From Nocardioides halotolerans DSM 19273 (lineage in GTDB: Bacteria; Actinomycetota; Actinomycetes; Propionibacteriales; Nocardioidaceae), in NCBI RefSeq assembly GCF_000422805.1, contig NZ_AUGT01000009.1:134727-198726 (forward strand): a DNA stretch of 64,000 bases, in the 5' to 3' direction. A program made the position numbers and the translations under genes. Under the pieces are notes generated by a model. The model made no database searches, was not told the origin of the DNA, and saw nothing but the letters and a program-made list of their open reading frames with translations. Below are positions 1-8,202 of this stretch, one piece after another. Positions within the stretch are counted from its first letter, which is position 1; the number at the start of each line of letters is the position of its first letter.

Positions 1-1
1 G

Positions 2-85
2 CCGGACGTCGGGTGGCACGAGGTGACCGTGGTCACGGACGCCGAAAGTCGGTGTGGGGCGGTCGGCGCCCCGACGTACCGTTGA
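2..85 (+). CDS. possible 3' end of an upstream gene (partial)
   Basis: The second reading frame is open from the window edge to a TGA at 83-85 and reads as ordinary protein ending in GAVGAPTYR. It stops three bases before the GTG of the downstream exporter, which is typical operon spacing. There is too little sequence to name a family. It could equally be non-coding leader DNA, because the stretch is short and GC-rich frames stay open by chance. Confidence 0.3.
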   Translation, partial: PDVGWHEVTVVTDAESRCGAVGAPTYR

Positions 86-88
86 CGG

Positions 89-1615
89 GTGACGACGGAG
101 ATCGGGCCCGCCCCCACGACGGACGACGACGGCAGCGGCGACAGGCTCGACCGCGGGGTGCTCCTCGTGGCCGGCGTGGTGGTGCTCGGCGCGATCATGT
201 CGATCCTCGACATCACGGTCGTGTCGGTGGCGCAGCCGACGTTCCAGTCGGAGTTCGACGCCTCGCCGGCGGCAGCGGCCTGGACGATGACGGGCTACAC
301 GCTCGCGCTGGCGACCGTGATCCCGCTCAGCGGCTGGGCGGCCGACCGGTTCGGCACCAAGCGCCTCTACATGCTGGCCGTGCTCCTCTTCGCCGCAGGC
401 TCGGCGCTCTGCGCGGCGGCCACGAGCGTCGAGATGCTCACCGCCTTCCGCGTCCTGCAGGGCCTCGGCGGCGGCATGCTGATGCCGGTCGGCATGACGA
501 TCATGACCCGCGCCGCCGGCCCCGACCGCGTCGGACGCGTGATGGCCGTGCTCGGCGTCCCGATGCTGCTCGGCCCGATCTTCGGCCCGATCATCGGCGG
601 CTGGCTGATCGACGTCGCCAGCTGGCACTGGATCTTCCTCATCAACGTCCCGATCGGCCTCGGCGCCCTGCTCTACGCCGCCAAGGTGCTGCCGAAGGAC
701 GAGGTCGCGCCGTCGGAGAGCTTCGACTTCCTCGGCATGGTGCTGCTCTCGCCGGGCCTCGCGCTCTTCCTCTTCGGTGTCTCGTCGATCCCCGGCGAGG
801 GCACGATCTGGGCGTCCCGCGTCCTGGTCTCGGCGGCCGTCGGCCTGGTGCTGATCGTGCTCTTCGTCCTGCGCTTCTACGCCCGCAAGCTCGAGCACCC
901 GCTGATCGACCTGCACCTGTTCCGCAACCCGCGGCTGACCGTCGCGGTGGTCGCGATGGCGCTGTTCGCGATCGCGTTCTTCGGCGCCAGCCTGCTCTTC
1001 CCCCAGTACTTCCTGCTGACCCGCAACGAGACCACGCTCAGCGCCGGCCTCCTCCTCGCACCGCAGGGCATCGGCGCGATGCTGACGATGCCGGCCGCCG
1101 GCATCCTCACCGACCGGATCGGCCCCGGCAAGATCGTGCTCGGCGGCATCGCGGTGATCGTGATCGGCATGGGCATGTTCACCCAGGTCGGTGTCAGTGC
1201 GTCCGACGTCGCCGCCTCGGGCGACTCGTTCGCCGCCGGCTCGCCGTCCTACCTCTACCTCATCGCGGCGCTGTTCGTGATGGGCCTCGGCATGGGCTGC
1301 ACGATGATGCCGATCATGACCGCGGCGCTGCAGACGCTGCAGGACCACGAGATCGCGCGCGCCTCGACGCTCATGAACATCACCCAGCAGGTGGCCGCCT
1401 CGATCGGCACCGCGCTGTTCTCGGTGCTGCTCACCAACGGCTTCAACGACTCCGACGCCACGACGCCGACCGGCGTCATCAGCGACATGACCGAGTCGTT
1501 CGCGTTCTGCTTCGTGGTCGGCACGATCCTGGTGGCCGCGTGCCTGGTGCCGGCGTGGTTCCTGCCGCGCTCCAAGCCGGCCAAGGAGCTCGACCCAGCG
1601 GCGGTGACGGCCTAG
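89..1615 (+). CDS. MFS multidrug exporter, DHA2 (EmrB/QacA) type
   Basis: This 508-residue protein is predicted to export drugs by proton antiport across the cytoplasmic membrane. The length and hydrophobic pattern fit the 14-helix DHA2 family. Visible hallmarks are the D1 motif LDITVVSVAQP in helix 1 (about residue 41), motif A GWAADRFGTKR after helix 2 (about residue 82), and the antiporter motif C region GVPMLLGPIFGPIIGG (about residue 155). The GTG start at 89 gives a normal short N-terminus before helix 1. The gene is convergent with the ABC transporter fusion; the two stop codons share the bases CTAG. The substrate cannot be told from sequence. Confidence 0.9.
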   Translation: MTTEIGPAPTTDDDGSGDRLDRGVLLVAGVVVLGAIMSILDITVVSVAQPTFQSEFDASPAAAAWTMTGYTLALATVIPLSGWAADRFGTKRLYMLAVLLFAAGSALCAAATSVEMLTAFRVLQGLGGGMLMPVGMTIMTRAAGPDRVGRVMAVLGVPMLLGPIFGPIIGGWLIDVASWHWIFLINVPIGLGALLYAAKVLPKDEVAPSESFDFLGMVLLSPGLALFLFGVSSIPGEGTIWASRVLVSAAVGLVLIVLFVLRFYARKLEHPLIDLHLFRNPRLTVAVVAMALFAIAFFGASLLFPQYFLLTRNETTLSAGLLLAPQGIGAMLTMPAAGILTDRIGPGKIVLGGIAVIVIGMGMFTQVGVSASDVAASGDSFAAGSPSYLYLIAALFVMGLGMGCTMMPIMTAALQTLQDHEIARASTLMNITQQVAASIGTALFSVLLTNGFNDSDATTPTGVISDMTESFAFCFVVGTILVAACLVPAWFLPRSKPAKELDPAAVTA

Positions 1616-4347
1616 GTGGCCGTCGCCCCGGTGTCCTCGCCGAGGTAGGCCTTGCGCACGGCCGGGTCCTCGCGGACCTCGGCCGGCGAGCCCTCGGCGA
1701 TCTTGTGGCCGAAGTCGAGGACGACGACCCGATCGGCGGTCTCGAGCACGAGCGCGACGTCGTGCTCGATGAGCAGCACCCCCATGCCCCACTCGTCGGC
1801 CAGGCGCCGCACGAGCCGCCCGAGCTCGGCGCTCTCGGTCTCGTCGAGGCCCGCGGCCGGCTCGTCGAGCAGCAGCACCGACGGGCTGCAGGCCACGGCC
1901 CGGGCGATCGCGACCAGGCGCCGCTGCCCGTAGGACAGGTCCTCGGCGCGGCGGTCGAGCAGCGGTGCGAGCGCCAGCTCGTCGACGGCAGCGACCACCG
2001 GCGCCGGCAGCGGCGGGTGGCCCGGGAGGACCAGGTCGGTGGCGTAGGCCAGCCGGTCGCGGGGGTCGGCCGCGGCCAAAAGGTTCTCCCGCACCGTCAG
2101 GTCGTCGAAGAGCTCCAGCGACTGGAACGAGCGCGAGAGCCCGGCCCGCGAGCGGCGGTACGGCGCCCAGCGGGTGATGTCGTCGCCGTCCCACGTGATC
2201 GAGCCCGCGGTGAGCCGGTTGTTGCCGGACACGCAGTCGATGAGGGTCGTCTTGCCGGCGCCGTTCGGGCCGAGCAGCCCGACCACCTCGCCGGGCCCGA
2301 CGTGCAGCTCGACGTCCTCGAGCGCGGTGAAGCCGCCGAAGCGCTGGGTGAGCCCGGAGACCACGAGCGTGCGCGCCGGCACCGTGGTGCGGACCGCCGC
2401 GGGCAGCGGCTCGGGGTCGCCGGGTCGCAGGCCGGGGATCCGTGAGCGGAGCCCGCGGGTGAGGGCGTCGACGCGCTCGACGATGCCGTTCTGGTTGAGG
2501 ATCAGCACGACCAGGAGGAGGACACCGGTCATGAGGGGGAGGTACTGCTGCCAGGTCGAGCTGTCCTCGACCGCGGCGTTCACCGGGCCGTTGGACGACG
2601 TCAGCGTGACGAGCCCGCCCGAGGCGAGCAGCGAGCCCACGACCGGGCCAGCGAGGTAGCCCGCGCTGCCGATCACGGTCAGCACCAGCACGCTGATCGA
2701 GGCCCCGGGCTGGAAGACCGACTGGAAGAGGATTGCGCCGTACCCGAAGCCGAGGAGGACGCCGCCCAGGCCGGCGATGCCCGCGGAGAGGGTGAAGCCG
2801 TAGAGCTTGGCCTCGAAGACGTTGACGCCGATCGCGGCCGCCGCGCGCTCGTTGGTGCGTACGGCGAGCAGCCGCCGCCCGGTGCGGCCGCGGCGCAGGT
2901 TGGCGACGGCGAGCGAGGCGAGCACCAGGAACGCCACGCACAGCACGGCGTAGTTGCGCGGGTGCCCGACGGGGTCGATCGGCCAGCCGAGCAGGGTCAG
3001 GTCCGTGGGCTGCACGCGGGCGTTCTCGGTGTAGGCGCTGTTGCTGAACACCAGCTGGTGCACCGCGAAGCCGAGCCCGAAGGTCACGACGGCCAGGTTG
3101 ACGCCGCGGGTGCGCAGGGCCGGGAGCCCGAAGAGGAAACCGATCACCATCGCCACCACGACCCCGGCGAGCAGCGCCGGCTCGAACCGCCACCCGTGCG
3201 CCGCGACGAGCTTGGCGGCCGCGAACGCCCCGATGCCGGCCAGGGCGTACTGCGCCAGGGAGAGCTGGCCGGTGTAGCCGCTCAGCACGACGACCGACAG
3301 GCCCACGATCGCGAACGTCGCGCTGATGACCGTCGGCGCGTACCACTCCTTCGAGGCGCCGAAGGCCACCCACAGCAGCGCCGCTCCGGCGACCACGACG
3401 ACCACCGCGGGGCGGACCCGGCCGGTGCCGACGCGGGGGAGCCGGTCGGTGATGGTGCCGCGCAGCGGGAGCCCGCGGCCCCGGATGACGAGCACGACGA
3501 TGATGACCAGGAACGGCACCGCGTCGGGGATGCCGGGCCGGTGCGTGGCCTCGAGCAGGTCGTTGCTCCAGTGGGTCGCCAGCGACTGCGCGACGCCCAG
3601 GAAGATCCCGCCCAGGAGCGCGAGCGGGTAGGACTTGAAGCCGCCGAGGAGCGCCGTCGCGAGCGCCCCGATGATCAGGATGCTGAACGTCACGGGCGAG
3701 ATGAACCCCGCCGTGGTCGCCGGCATCATCGCGCCCGCCAGCGCGGCCAGGCCGCCGCCGACACCCCACGTCACGCTGGCGAGGGCGTCGGGTGACCAGC
3801 CGAGCGCGGAGGCCGCGCGGGCGTTCTCCGCGCCGGCGGAGATCGCGTAGCCGAACCGGGTGCGGGTGCTGACGACCGCCAGCAGCAGGGCCACCGCGGC
3901 GGCGATCGCCACGAGGTAAAAGCCGTAGCGACCCACGACGATGTCGCCGGGCAGGTCGACCGCGTCGGTGGGCACGGGCGACTTCGAGATCACCGCGTTG
4001 GCACCGAACTTCAGCACGATCGCCTGGCTCAGCACGGTGAGCACGCCCAGCGTGGCGATCACCCGTGCCAGCGGGCTGGCCGAGCCCAGTGGCCGCATCA
4101 CGAGGAAGTGCACGGCCACGCCGAGCGCCGCGCAGGCGAGCACGGCGAGGGCGAGCGCGACGAGGAGCGCCTGGCCGCCCTCGACGTGCAGCCGGTAGAC
4201 GAGGTACGCGCCGACCAGTGCGAAGCCGGAGTGCGCGAAGTTGATGACGCCGGACCCGCGGTAGATCACGACGAGCCCGAGGCCGAGGAGGGCGTAGATG
4301 CCGCCGGTCCCGAGGCCGAGCAGCGAGAAGCGGAGGAGGTCGGTCAT
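1612..4347 (-). CDS. branched-chain amino acid-type ABC transporter, LivH-LivM-LivG fusion
   Basis: About 911 residues join three normally separate subunits of a HAAT-family importer. Residues 1-300 form a LivH permease (opening TDLLRFSLLGLGTGGIYALL, with INFAHSGF shortly after). Residues about 310-630 form a LivM permease (LSGYTGQLSLAQYALAGIGA). Residues about 660-911 form a LivG ATPase with Walker A GLLGPNGAGKTTL, signature LSYGQRRLVAIARA and Walker B VLLLDEPAAGL. The ATG at 4347 is chosen because LivH proteins begin at this point; a GTG at 4377 would extend it into the upstream gene. It is the last gene of a livK-livF-livHMG operon. The imported compound may be an amino acid, amide or another small hydrophobic acid. 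Confidence 0.92.
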   Translation of the reverse strand: MTDLLRFSLLGLGTGGIYALLGLGLVVIYRGSGVINFAHSGFALVGAYLVYRLHVEGGQALLVALALAVLACAALGVAVHFLVMRPLGSASPLARVIATLGVLTVLSQAIVLKFGANAVISKSPVPTDAVDLPGDIVVGRYGFYLVAIAAAVALLLAVVSTRTRFGYAISAGAENARAASALGWSPDALASVTWGVGGGLAALAGAMMPATTAGFISPVTFSILIIGALATALLGGFKSYPLALLGGIFLGVAQSLATHWSNDLLEATHRPGIPDAVPFLVIIVVLVIRGRGLPLRGTITDRLPRVGTGRVRPAVVVVVAGAALLWVAFGASKEWYAPTVISATFAIVGLSVVVLSGYTGQLSLAQYALAGIGAFAAAKLVAAHGWRFEPALLAGVVVAMVIGFLFGLPALRTRGVNLAVVTFGLGFAVHQLVFSNSAYTENARVQPTDLTLLGWPIDPVGHPRNYAVLCVAFLVLASLAVANLRRGRTGRRLLAVRTNERAAAAIGVNVFEAKLYGFTLSAGIAGLGGVLLGFGYGAILFQSVFQPGASISVLVLTVIGSAGYLAGPVVGSLLASGGLVTLTSSNGPVNAAVEDSSTWQQYLPLMTGVLLLVVLILNQNGIVERVDALTRGLRSRIPGLRPGDPEPLPAAVRTTVPARTLVVSGLTQRFGGFTALEDVELHVGPGEVVGLLGPNGAGKTTLIDCVSGNNRLTAGSITWDGDDITRWAPYRRSRAGLSRSFQSLELFDDLTVRENLLAAADPRDRLAYATDLVLPGHPPLPAPVVAAVDELALAPLLDRRAEDLSYGQRRLVAIARAVACSPSVLLLDEPAAGLDETESAELGRLVRRLADEWGMGVLLIEHDVALVLETADRVVVLDFGHKIAEGSPAEVREDPAVRKAYLGEDTGATAT

Positions 4348-4357
4348 CGTGGGGTGC

Positions 4358-5116
4358 TCATGAGGGGTCGGCGTCACCTGTGAGGTAGTGGGCGGCGATG
4401 GTCTCGGCGCCGTGCCCGTCGGGCGATCGAAGGTCGTCGGCGGCGCCGGACATGACGATCCGCCCCCGGCGCAGCACGTGGACGCGGTCGGCGATCCCGA
4501 GCGCCTGGCGGACGTGCTGCTCGACGAGGATCACGGCCACGCCCTTGTCGGCGGCGGCGCGCACGGCGGTGAGCAGCCGCTCCACGACCATCGGGGCGAG
4601 CCCGAGCGAGAGCTCGTCGGCGAGCAGCACGCGCGGCTCCGAGGCCAGCACCCGCCCGAGGGCGAGCATCTGCTGCTGGCCGCCGGACATCAAGCCGACC
4701 GGCTTGCCGAGGTGCTCCTCGAGCTCGGGGAACAGCTCGAGCGCGTGCTCGGGGCGGCCGCGGCCGAGCTTGAGATTCTGCCAGCCGGTGAGCTGCATGA
4801 ACACGCACCGCTCCTCGGTGAGGAACCCGAGGCCCTGCCGCGCGCGCTGGTGCAGTCGTCGGCGCCGGGAGTCGCCGTGGAAGGTGATGGTCCCGGCGAG
4901 GGGCGCCACCTCACCGGCCAGCGCGAGGAGGGTGGTGGTCTTGCCGGCGCCGTTGGCACCCAGCAGCGCCACCACCTCGCCCGCTCTGACCTCGAGGTCG
5001 ATCCCGTGGATGGCCGGCGTGCCGGCGTACCCCGCGGTCAGGCCCCGGGCCTCGACGACCGTCTCCCCGACCCGGGCCGGCGCGGCGGCCGGCCCGGGAG
5101 TGGCAGTGGTGGTCAT
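4358..5116 (-). CDS. livF: ABC transporter ATP-binding protein, LivF type
   Basis: The 252-residue protein is the second ATPase of the HAAT importer and would pair with the LivG domain of the downstream fusion. It shows Walker A LLGANGAGKTTTL, the signature MSGGQQQMLALGRV, Walker B RVLLADELSLGL and the switch His in VEQHV. An Ala/Pro-rich N-terminal extension of about 18 residues precedes the domain. The Walker B aspartate is followed by E, as required for hydrolysis. The ATG at 5116 lies two bases past the stop of the binding-protein gene, so the two are probably translationally coupled; ten bases separate its stop from the permease start. Confidence 0.92.
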   Translation of the reverse strand: MTTTATPGPAAAPARVGETVVEARGLTAGYAGTPAIHGIDLEVRAGEVVALLGANGAGKTTTLLALAGEVAPLAGTITFHGDSRRRRLHQRARQGLGFLTEERCVFMQLTGWQNLKLGRGRPEHALELFPELEEHLGKPVGLMSGGQQQMLALGRVLASEPRVLLADELSLGLAPMVVERLLTAVRAAADKGVAVILVEQHVRQALGIADRVHVLRRGRIVMSGAADDLRSPDGHGAETIAAHYLTGDADPS

Positions 5117-5118
5117 GC

Positions 5119-6363
5119 TCAGGAGGCGGGGACGAGCGCCAGGCGCATGTCCTTGGTCTCGGTGCCCTCCTGGACGAGCTCGCCGTCCTTGATCTCGAAG
5201 GTCAGCTCGGAGTAGTTGAACACCCTGTTCAGGCCGGGCGCGGGGAAGTCCTCCGCGAAGCTGAACGGCGGCGCGAAGCCATCGGTGTCGACCTGGGTCG
5301 TCGCGTCGAGGGTCGCCTTGACGCCGGCCGCGCTGAAGTCCTCGTTGTTCTTGATCAGCGAGAGGAAGGTGCGGAAGCCGACCCACGTGTTCTGGAAGTA
5401 GAGCGCCGACCAGCCGCCGTTGTCCTCGTCGGCGAGGTCGCCGACGTACTCCTTCGCGTCGTCCCAGATCGGGTCGTCGTTGTCGGGGAAGTTGGAGAGC
5501 GTCTTGGTGCCCTCGACCGCCTCGCCGCCGTTCGCGGCGACGGTGTCGGTGAGGCCACCGGGGACGAGGTAGTACTTCGTCTCGCTGCCGAGCTGGGCGC
5601 CGGCGGCGGCGATCCCGAGGAACGGCTGGGGCGGCGTGCCGACCACGGCGCAGTCGTAGTCGCTCGTCTCCTGCGCGATGGTGCTGAAGTCGGTGGTGGT
5701 CGGCGGGACCTTGATGAGCGTGGACGGGTCGTGGCCCTGGTTGGTCAGCGCGAGGTCGACGAGCTGGCTGATCTGGCCTGCCGAGGGGAGGTCGTAGTTG
5801 ACCGACGCCACCGAGCCGCAGCCGTCCTCGGCGGCCATCTGACCGAGCCCGGCGAGGCCGAGCACGCCGGACGTGATCGGGAAGCTGATCTCGCTGGAGA
5901 GCTCGCCGGCCGAGATGCCGGGGGGCGCGAACCACGGGATCCCGGCGTCCTCGAGGATCGGCGTGATCGCGTCGCCGTTCGCGGTGAAGCCCCCGACCAG
6001 CGCCGCCACGCCCTCGTCGACGGCCTGCCGCGCGCAGTCGGCCGCCTTGTTGGGGTCGGCGCTGTCGTTGCAGGTGATGAGCTTGAGCTCGTGGCCGCCG
6101 AGGCCGCCGTCGTTGTTGATCTGCACGACGGCGCCCTGCGCGATGTCGAGGACCGCCTTGGCGTTGAGGGTGTCGGTGTCGTACGTCGAGATGGTCATCA
6201 CGGTGACCGGGTCGCCGGTGAACTCCACGTCCGGGTCCTGGGAGGGCCGCCCGGAGCTCTCCTTCTTGTCGTCGTCCCCGCCGCCGCAGGCCGCCAGGCC
6301 CAGCAGCAGGGTCACGGCGCTCGCGGCGGCGAGCCAGCGGGTGTGCTTGCGCACGTCAGTCAT
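5119..6363 (-). CDS. ABC transporter substrate-binding lipoprotein, LivJ/LivK type
   Basis: This 414-residue protein is the extracytoplasmic receptor of the importer. The N-terminus is a lipoprotein signal peptide: charged TDVRKHTR, a hydrophobic stretch and the lipobox LGLAAC, with Cys26 as the lipidation site, followed by a Gly/Asp/Lys/Ser linker. The body has the periplasmic-binding fold type I of leucine-binding proteins (for example AVVQINNDGGLGG and VAALVGGFT). ATG 6363 is supported by a GGGGAGAGGG ribosome site and by the signal peptide. It is the first gene of the operon; a KstR-like palindrome lies about 90 bases upstream, which would make lipid or steroid breakdown products worth considering as ligands. 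Confidence 0.9.
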   Translation of the reverse strand: MTDVRKHTRWLAAASAVTLLLGLAACGGGDDDKKESSGRPSQDPDVEFTGDPVTVMTISTYDTDTLNAKAVLDIAQGAVVQINNDGGLGGHELKLITCNDSADPNKAADCARQAVDEGVAALVGGFTANGDAITPILEDAGIPWFAPPGISAGELSSEISFPITSGVLGLAGLGQMAAEDGCGSVASVNYDLPSAGQISQLVDLALTNQGHDPSTLIKVPPTTTDFSTIAQETSDYDCAVVGTPPQPFLGIAAAGAQLGSETKYYLVPGGLTDTVAANGGEAVEGTKTLSNFPDNDDPIWDDAKEYVGDLADEDNGGWSALYFQNTWVGFRTFLSLIKNNEDFSAAGVKATLDATTQVDTDGFAPPFSFAEDFPAPGLNRVFNYSELTFEIKDGELVQEGTETKDMRLALVPAS

Positions 6364-6451
6364 CGGATCCCTCTCCCCAAAGCGGATGCTGCTTCCCTCG
6401 GAGCACCCGAGCGGCCGCGGCGGCCCGTGTGATCGCCGACACTCTGCCAAC

Positions 6452-6465
6452 TAGAACGTGTTCTC
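6452..6465. promoter_or_regulatory. KstR-like TetR-family operator
   Basis: The bases TAGAACGTGTTCTC form an inverted repeat (AGAAC, two-base spacer, GTTCT). This matches the actinobacterial KstR motif TnnAACnnGTTnnA at every fixed position except the last. It sits about 90 bases before the start codon of the ABC binding-protein gene, where a repressor would block transcription. The match is seen directly; assignment to KstR rather than another TetR repressor is inference. Confidence 0.55.
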
Positions 6466-6652
6466 GTCTATGGCTCGCCCGGATGGTTGGCCGAATCGTC
6501 ACCTGTTCTGCCCGAGGTCTGTCCGAGGGTCCCTCGGTGCGTCCGGGGTGTGGCATCTCGATTGACGGGTACCAGGCGGGACTCCGTAGGCTGAGGGCGT
6601 CGCGGCTTGCGGCACGTCGTCTCGGGATCTCGGGCAGGTGATGGTGGTCGGC

Positions 6653-6958
6653 ATGTTCAGGCGCCTGCGCCTGCGACGACTGCGTCGTCGCACGCCCGAC
6701 CTGGCGGTGCCCGACCTGTCGGTGCCCGACGTGGTGCCCGCCCTCACTGCGCTGACCACGCCCCAGCTCTGCTCCCTGTGGCGCAAGAGCCTCGCCGGGC
6801 TGCGCGCGGCTCCCACCCCGGGCGCGCGCGCGAGCGTCGCCGCCGCCCGCGGGGTGCTGCTCGACGAGCTCGAGCGCCGCGAGCCCGAGGTGATGGCCGC
6901 GTGGCTCCAGTCCGGCGCCCGCGAGCCCCAGGGCCCGTCCGCCTACCTCGTGCGCTGA
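6653..6958 (+). CDS. small hypothetical protein, Arg-rich N-terminus
   Basis: This reads as a 101-residue soluble protein: an Arg-rich start (RRLRLRRLRRRT), a Pro/Val/Asp linker, then an amphipathic helical part with TTPQLCSLWRKS and a C-terminal ERREPEVMAAWLQSG segment. The last part (conserved-looking Trp, short helices) has the look of a small actinobacterial housekeeping protein, but I do not recognise a family. Start candidates at GTG 6638, ATG 6641 and ATG 6653 share the frame; 6653 is chosen for the GGTGG five bases upstream. Its 3' end overlaps the convergent MFS gene by 16 bases. Confidence 0.6.
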   Translation: MFRRLRLRRLRRRTPDLAVPDLSVPDVVPALTALTTPQLCSLWRKSLAGLRAAPTPGARASVAAARGVLLDELERREPEVMAAWLQSGAREPQGPSAYLVR

Positions 6959-8202
6959 GGCTCGGCGGTCTCCGGCCGGCGTACTCCTGCCGGCGTCGCG
7001 CGCACCAGCGCCGCCGCCACCGCGGAGCAGGCAGCCAGCACCACGAACGCCGCGTCGAACCCGCCGACCAGCCGCGCGAGCAGGGTGCCGAGCCACGGCG
7101 CGAACGCCGAGGCCGCCATCACGCCGCCGGACAGCACGGCGGTGCGGGCACCGACGGCGTGGGTGCCCCACCGGTCGGCGACGGCGGTGGCCTGGACGAG
7201 GGTGAAGATCCCGCGGGCGCTGCCGGCGGCGAACGACCCGAGACACGCAACCAGCAGCGACCCCGCCGAGGCAGCCAGGGCGAGTGTCGTGAGGCCGCCG
7301 GCCGCGAGCACGGCGATGGTGCGCGGGCGGACGGGCAGCCGCACGACGACCGGGCCGTAGACGAGCCGGCCGGCCACCTGCCCCGCGCCGCCGACGCCGA
7401 GGGCGATCGCGGCCTGGCTCACGCTCAGGCCGCCCTCGGTGAGCAGGGGAACGGTGGTCACCACCACGGCGTAGATGCAGAACCCGCCGAGCGTGAAGGC
7501 CGCCGCGAGGAGCCAGAACTCCAGCGGGCCGGGCTCGTCGCGCGGCTCGAGGTCGACCTGGTCGCCGCCGGTCTCGGCCGCCGCCACGTCGCGGGTCGTC
7601 CACCGGGGGGCGAGGCCGAACCAGTGCAGGGGGATGGTGACGGCGAGCGGGAGGGCGAGCACGAGGTAGGTGCTGCGCCAGGTCCCGTGCGCGAGCAGCA
7701 GGGCGGTCAGTGGCGCGAAGACCGTCGACGCGAGACCGGCGACCAGCGTCACCGTGGTGAGCGCCCGCACCCGCTGTGCTCCCGCCCAGTGGTTGAGGGT
7801 CGCGAACGCCGGCGCGTAGAGCGTCGCGGACATCGCGACCCCGGCCAGCACCCACGCCGCCGCGAAGACGGGCAGCGACGGCGCGAGAGCGACGAGCGCG
7901 ACCGACACGACCGCGATCACGGACCCGCCGGTCATGACCAGTCGCGGCCCGTGGCGGTCGAGGTGCCGGCCGACCCACAGGCCGCAGCCCGCCGCGACGA
8001 CCTGCGCGGCCGTGAAGGCGGCCACCACGTGGGTGAGTGGCCAGCCCTCACGATCACCGATCGCGGCGGCCAGGACGGTGAAGGCGTAGAACAGCACGCC
8101 CCACGAGAGGATCTCGGTGACGCACAGCACCGTCACCACCCGGCGCAGGTCGGCGGCGCCCAGCGGGACCACCGGCGCCGGCCCGCGCGGGCGTGAGGTC
8201 AT
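6943..8202 (-). CDS. MFS transporter in an arsenic-resistance operon
   Basis: A 419-residue, 12-helix major facilitator protein with the motif-A-like loop GRHLDRHGPR after helix 2 and a central charged loop. Its ATG at 8202 overlaps the TGA of the upstream flavoprotein gene (ATGA), so the two are translated together. The neighbours are an arsenic-type flavoprotein and, divergently, an ArsR-ArsN fusion. The likely job is therefore efflux of an arsenical, perhaps an organic one, but this is contextual. It is not the ArsB or Acr3 type arsenite carrier. The start is set by the ATGA overlap; a longer open frame upstream runs into the neighbour and is rejected. Confidence 0.82.
   Translation of the reverse strand: MTSRPRGPAPVVPLGAADLRRVVTVLCVTEILSWGVLFYAFTVLAAAIGDREGWPLTHVVAAFTAAQVVAAGCGLWVGRHLDRHGPRLVMTGGSVIAVVSVALVALAPSLPVFAAAWVLAGVAMSATLYAPAFATLNHWAGAQRVRALTTVTLVAGLASTVFAPLTALLLAHGTWRSTYLVLALPLAVTIPLHWFGLAPRWTTRDVAAAETGGDQVDLEPRDEPGPLEFWLLAAAFTLGGFCIYAVVVTTVPLLTEGGLSVSQAAIALGVGGAGQVAGRLVYGPVVVRLPVRPRTIAVLAAGGLTTLALAASAGSLLVACLGSFAAGSARGIFTLVQATAVADRWGTHAVGARTAVLSGGVMAASAFAPWLGTLLARLVGGFDAAFVVLAACSAVAAALVRATPAGVRRPETAEPQRTR

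Noticed and set aside
23..38. Palindrome GTGACC-GT-GGTCAC at the left edge as an operator
   Set aside because: It lies in a frame that could be the end of an upstream gene, and short palindromes are frequent in such GC-rich coding DNA.
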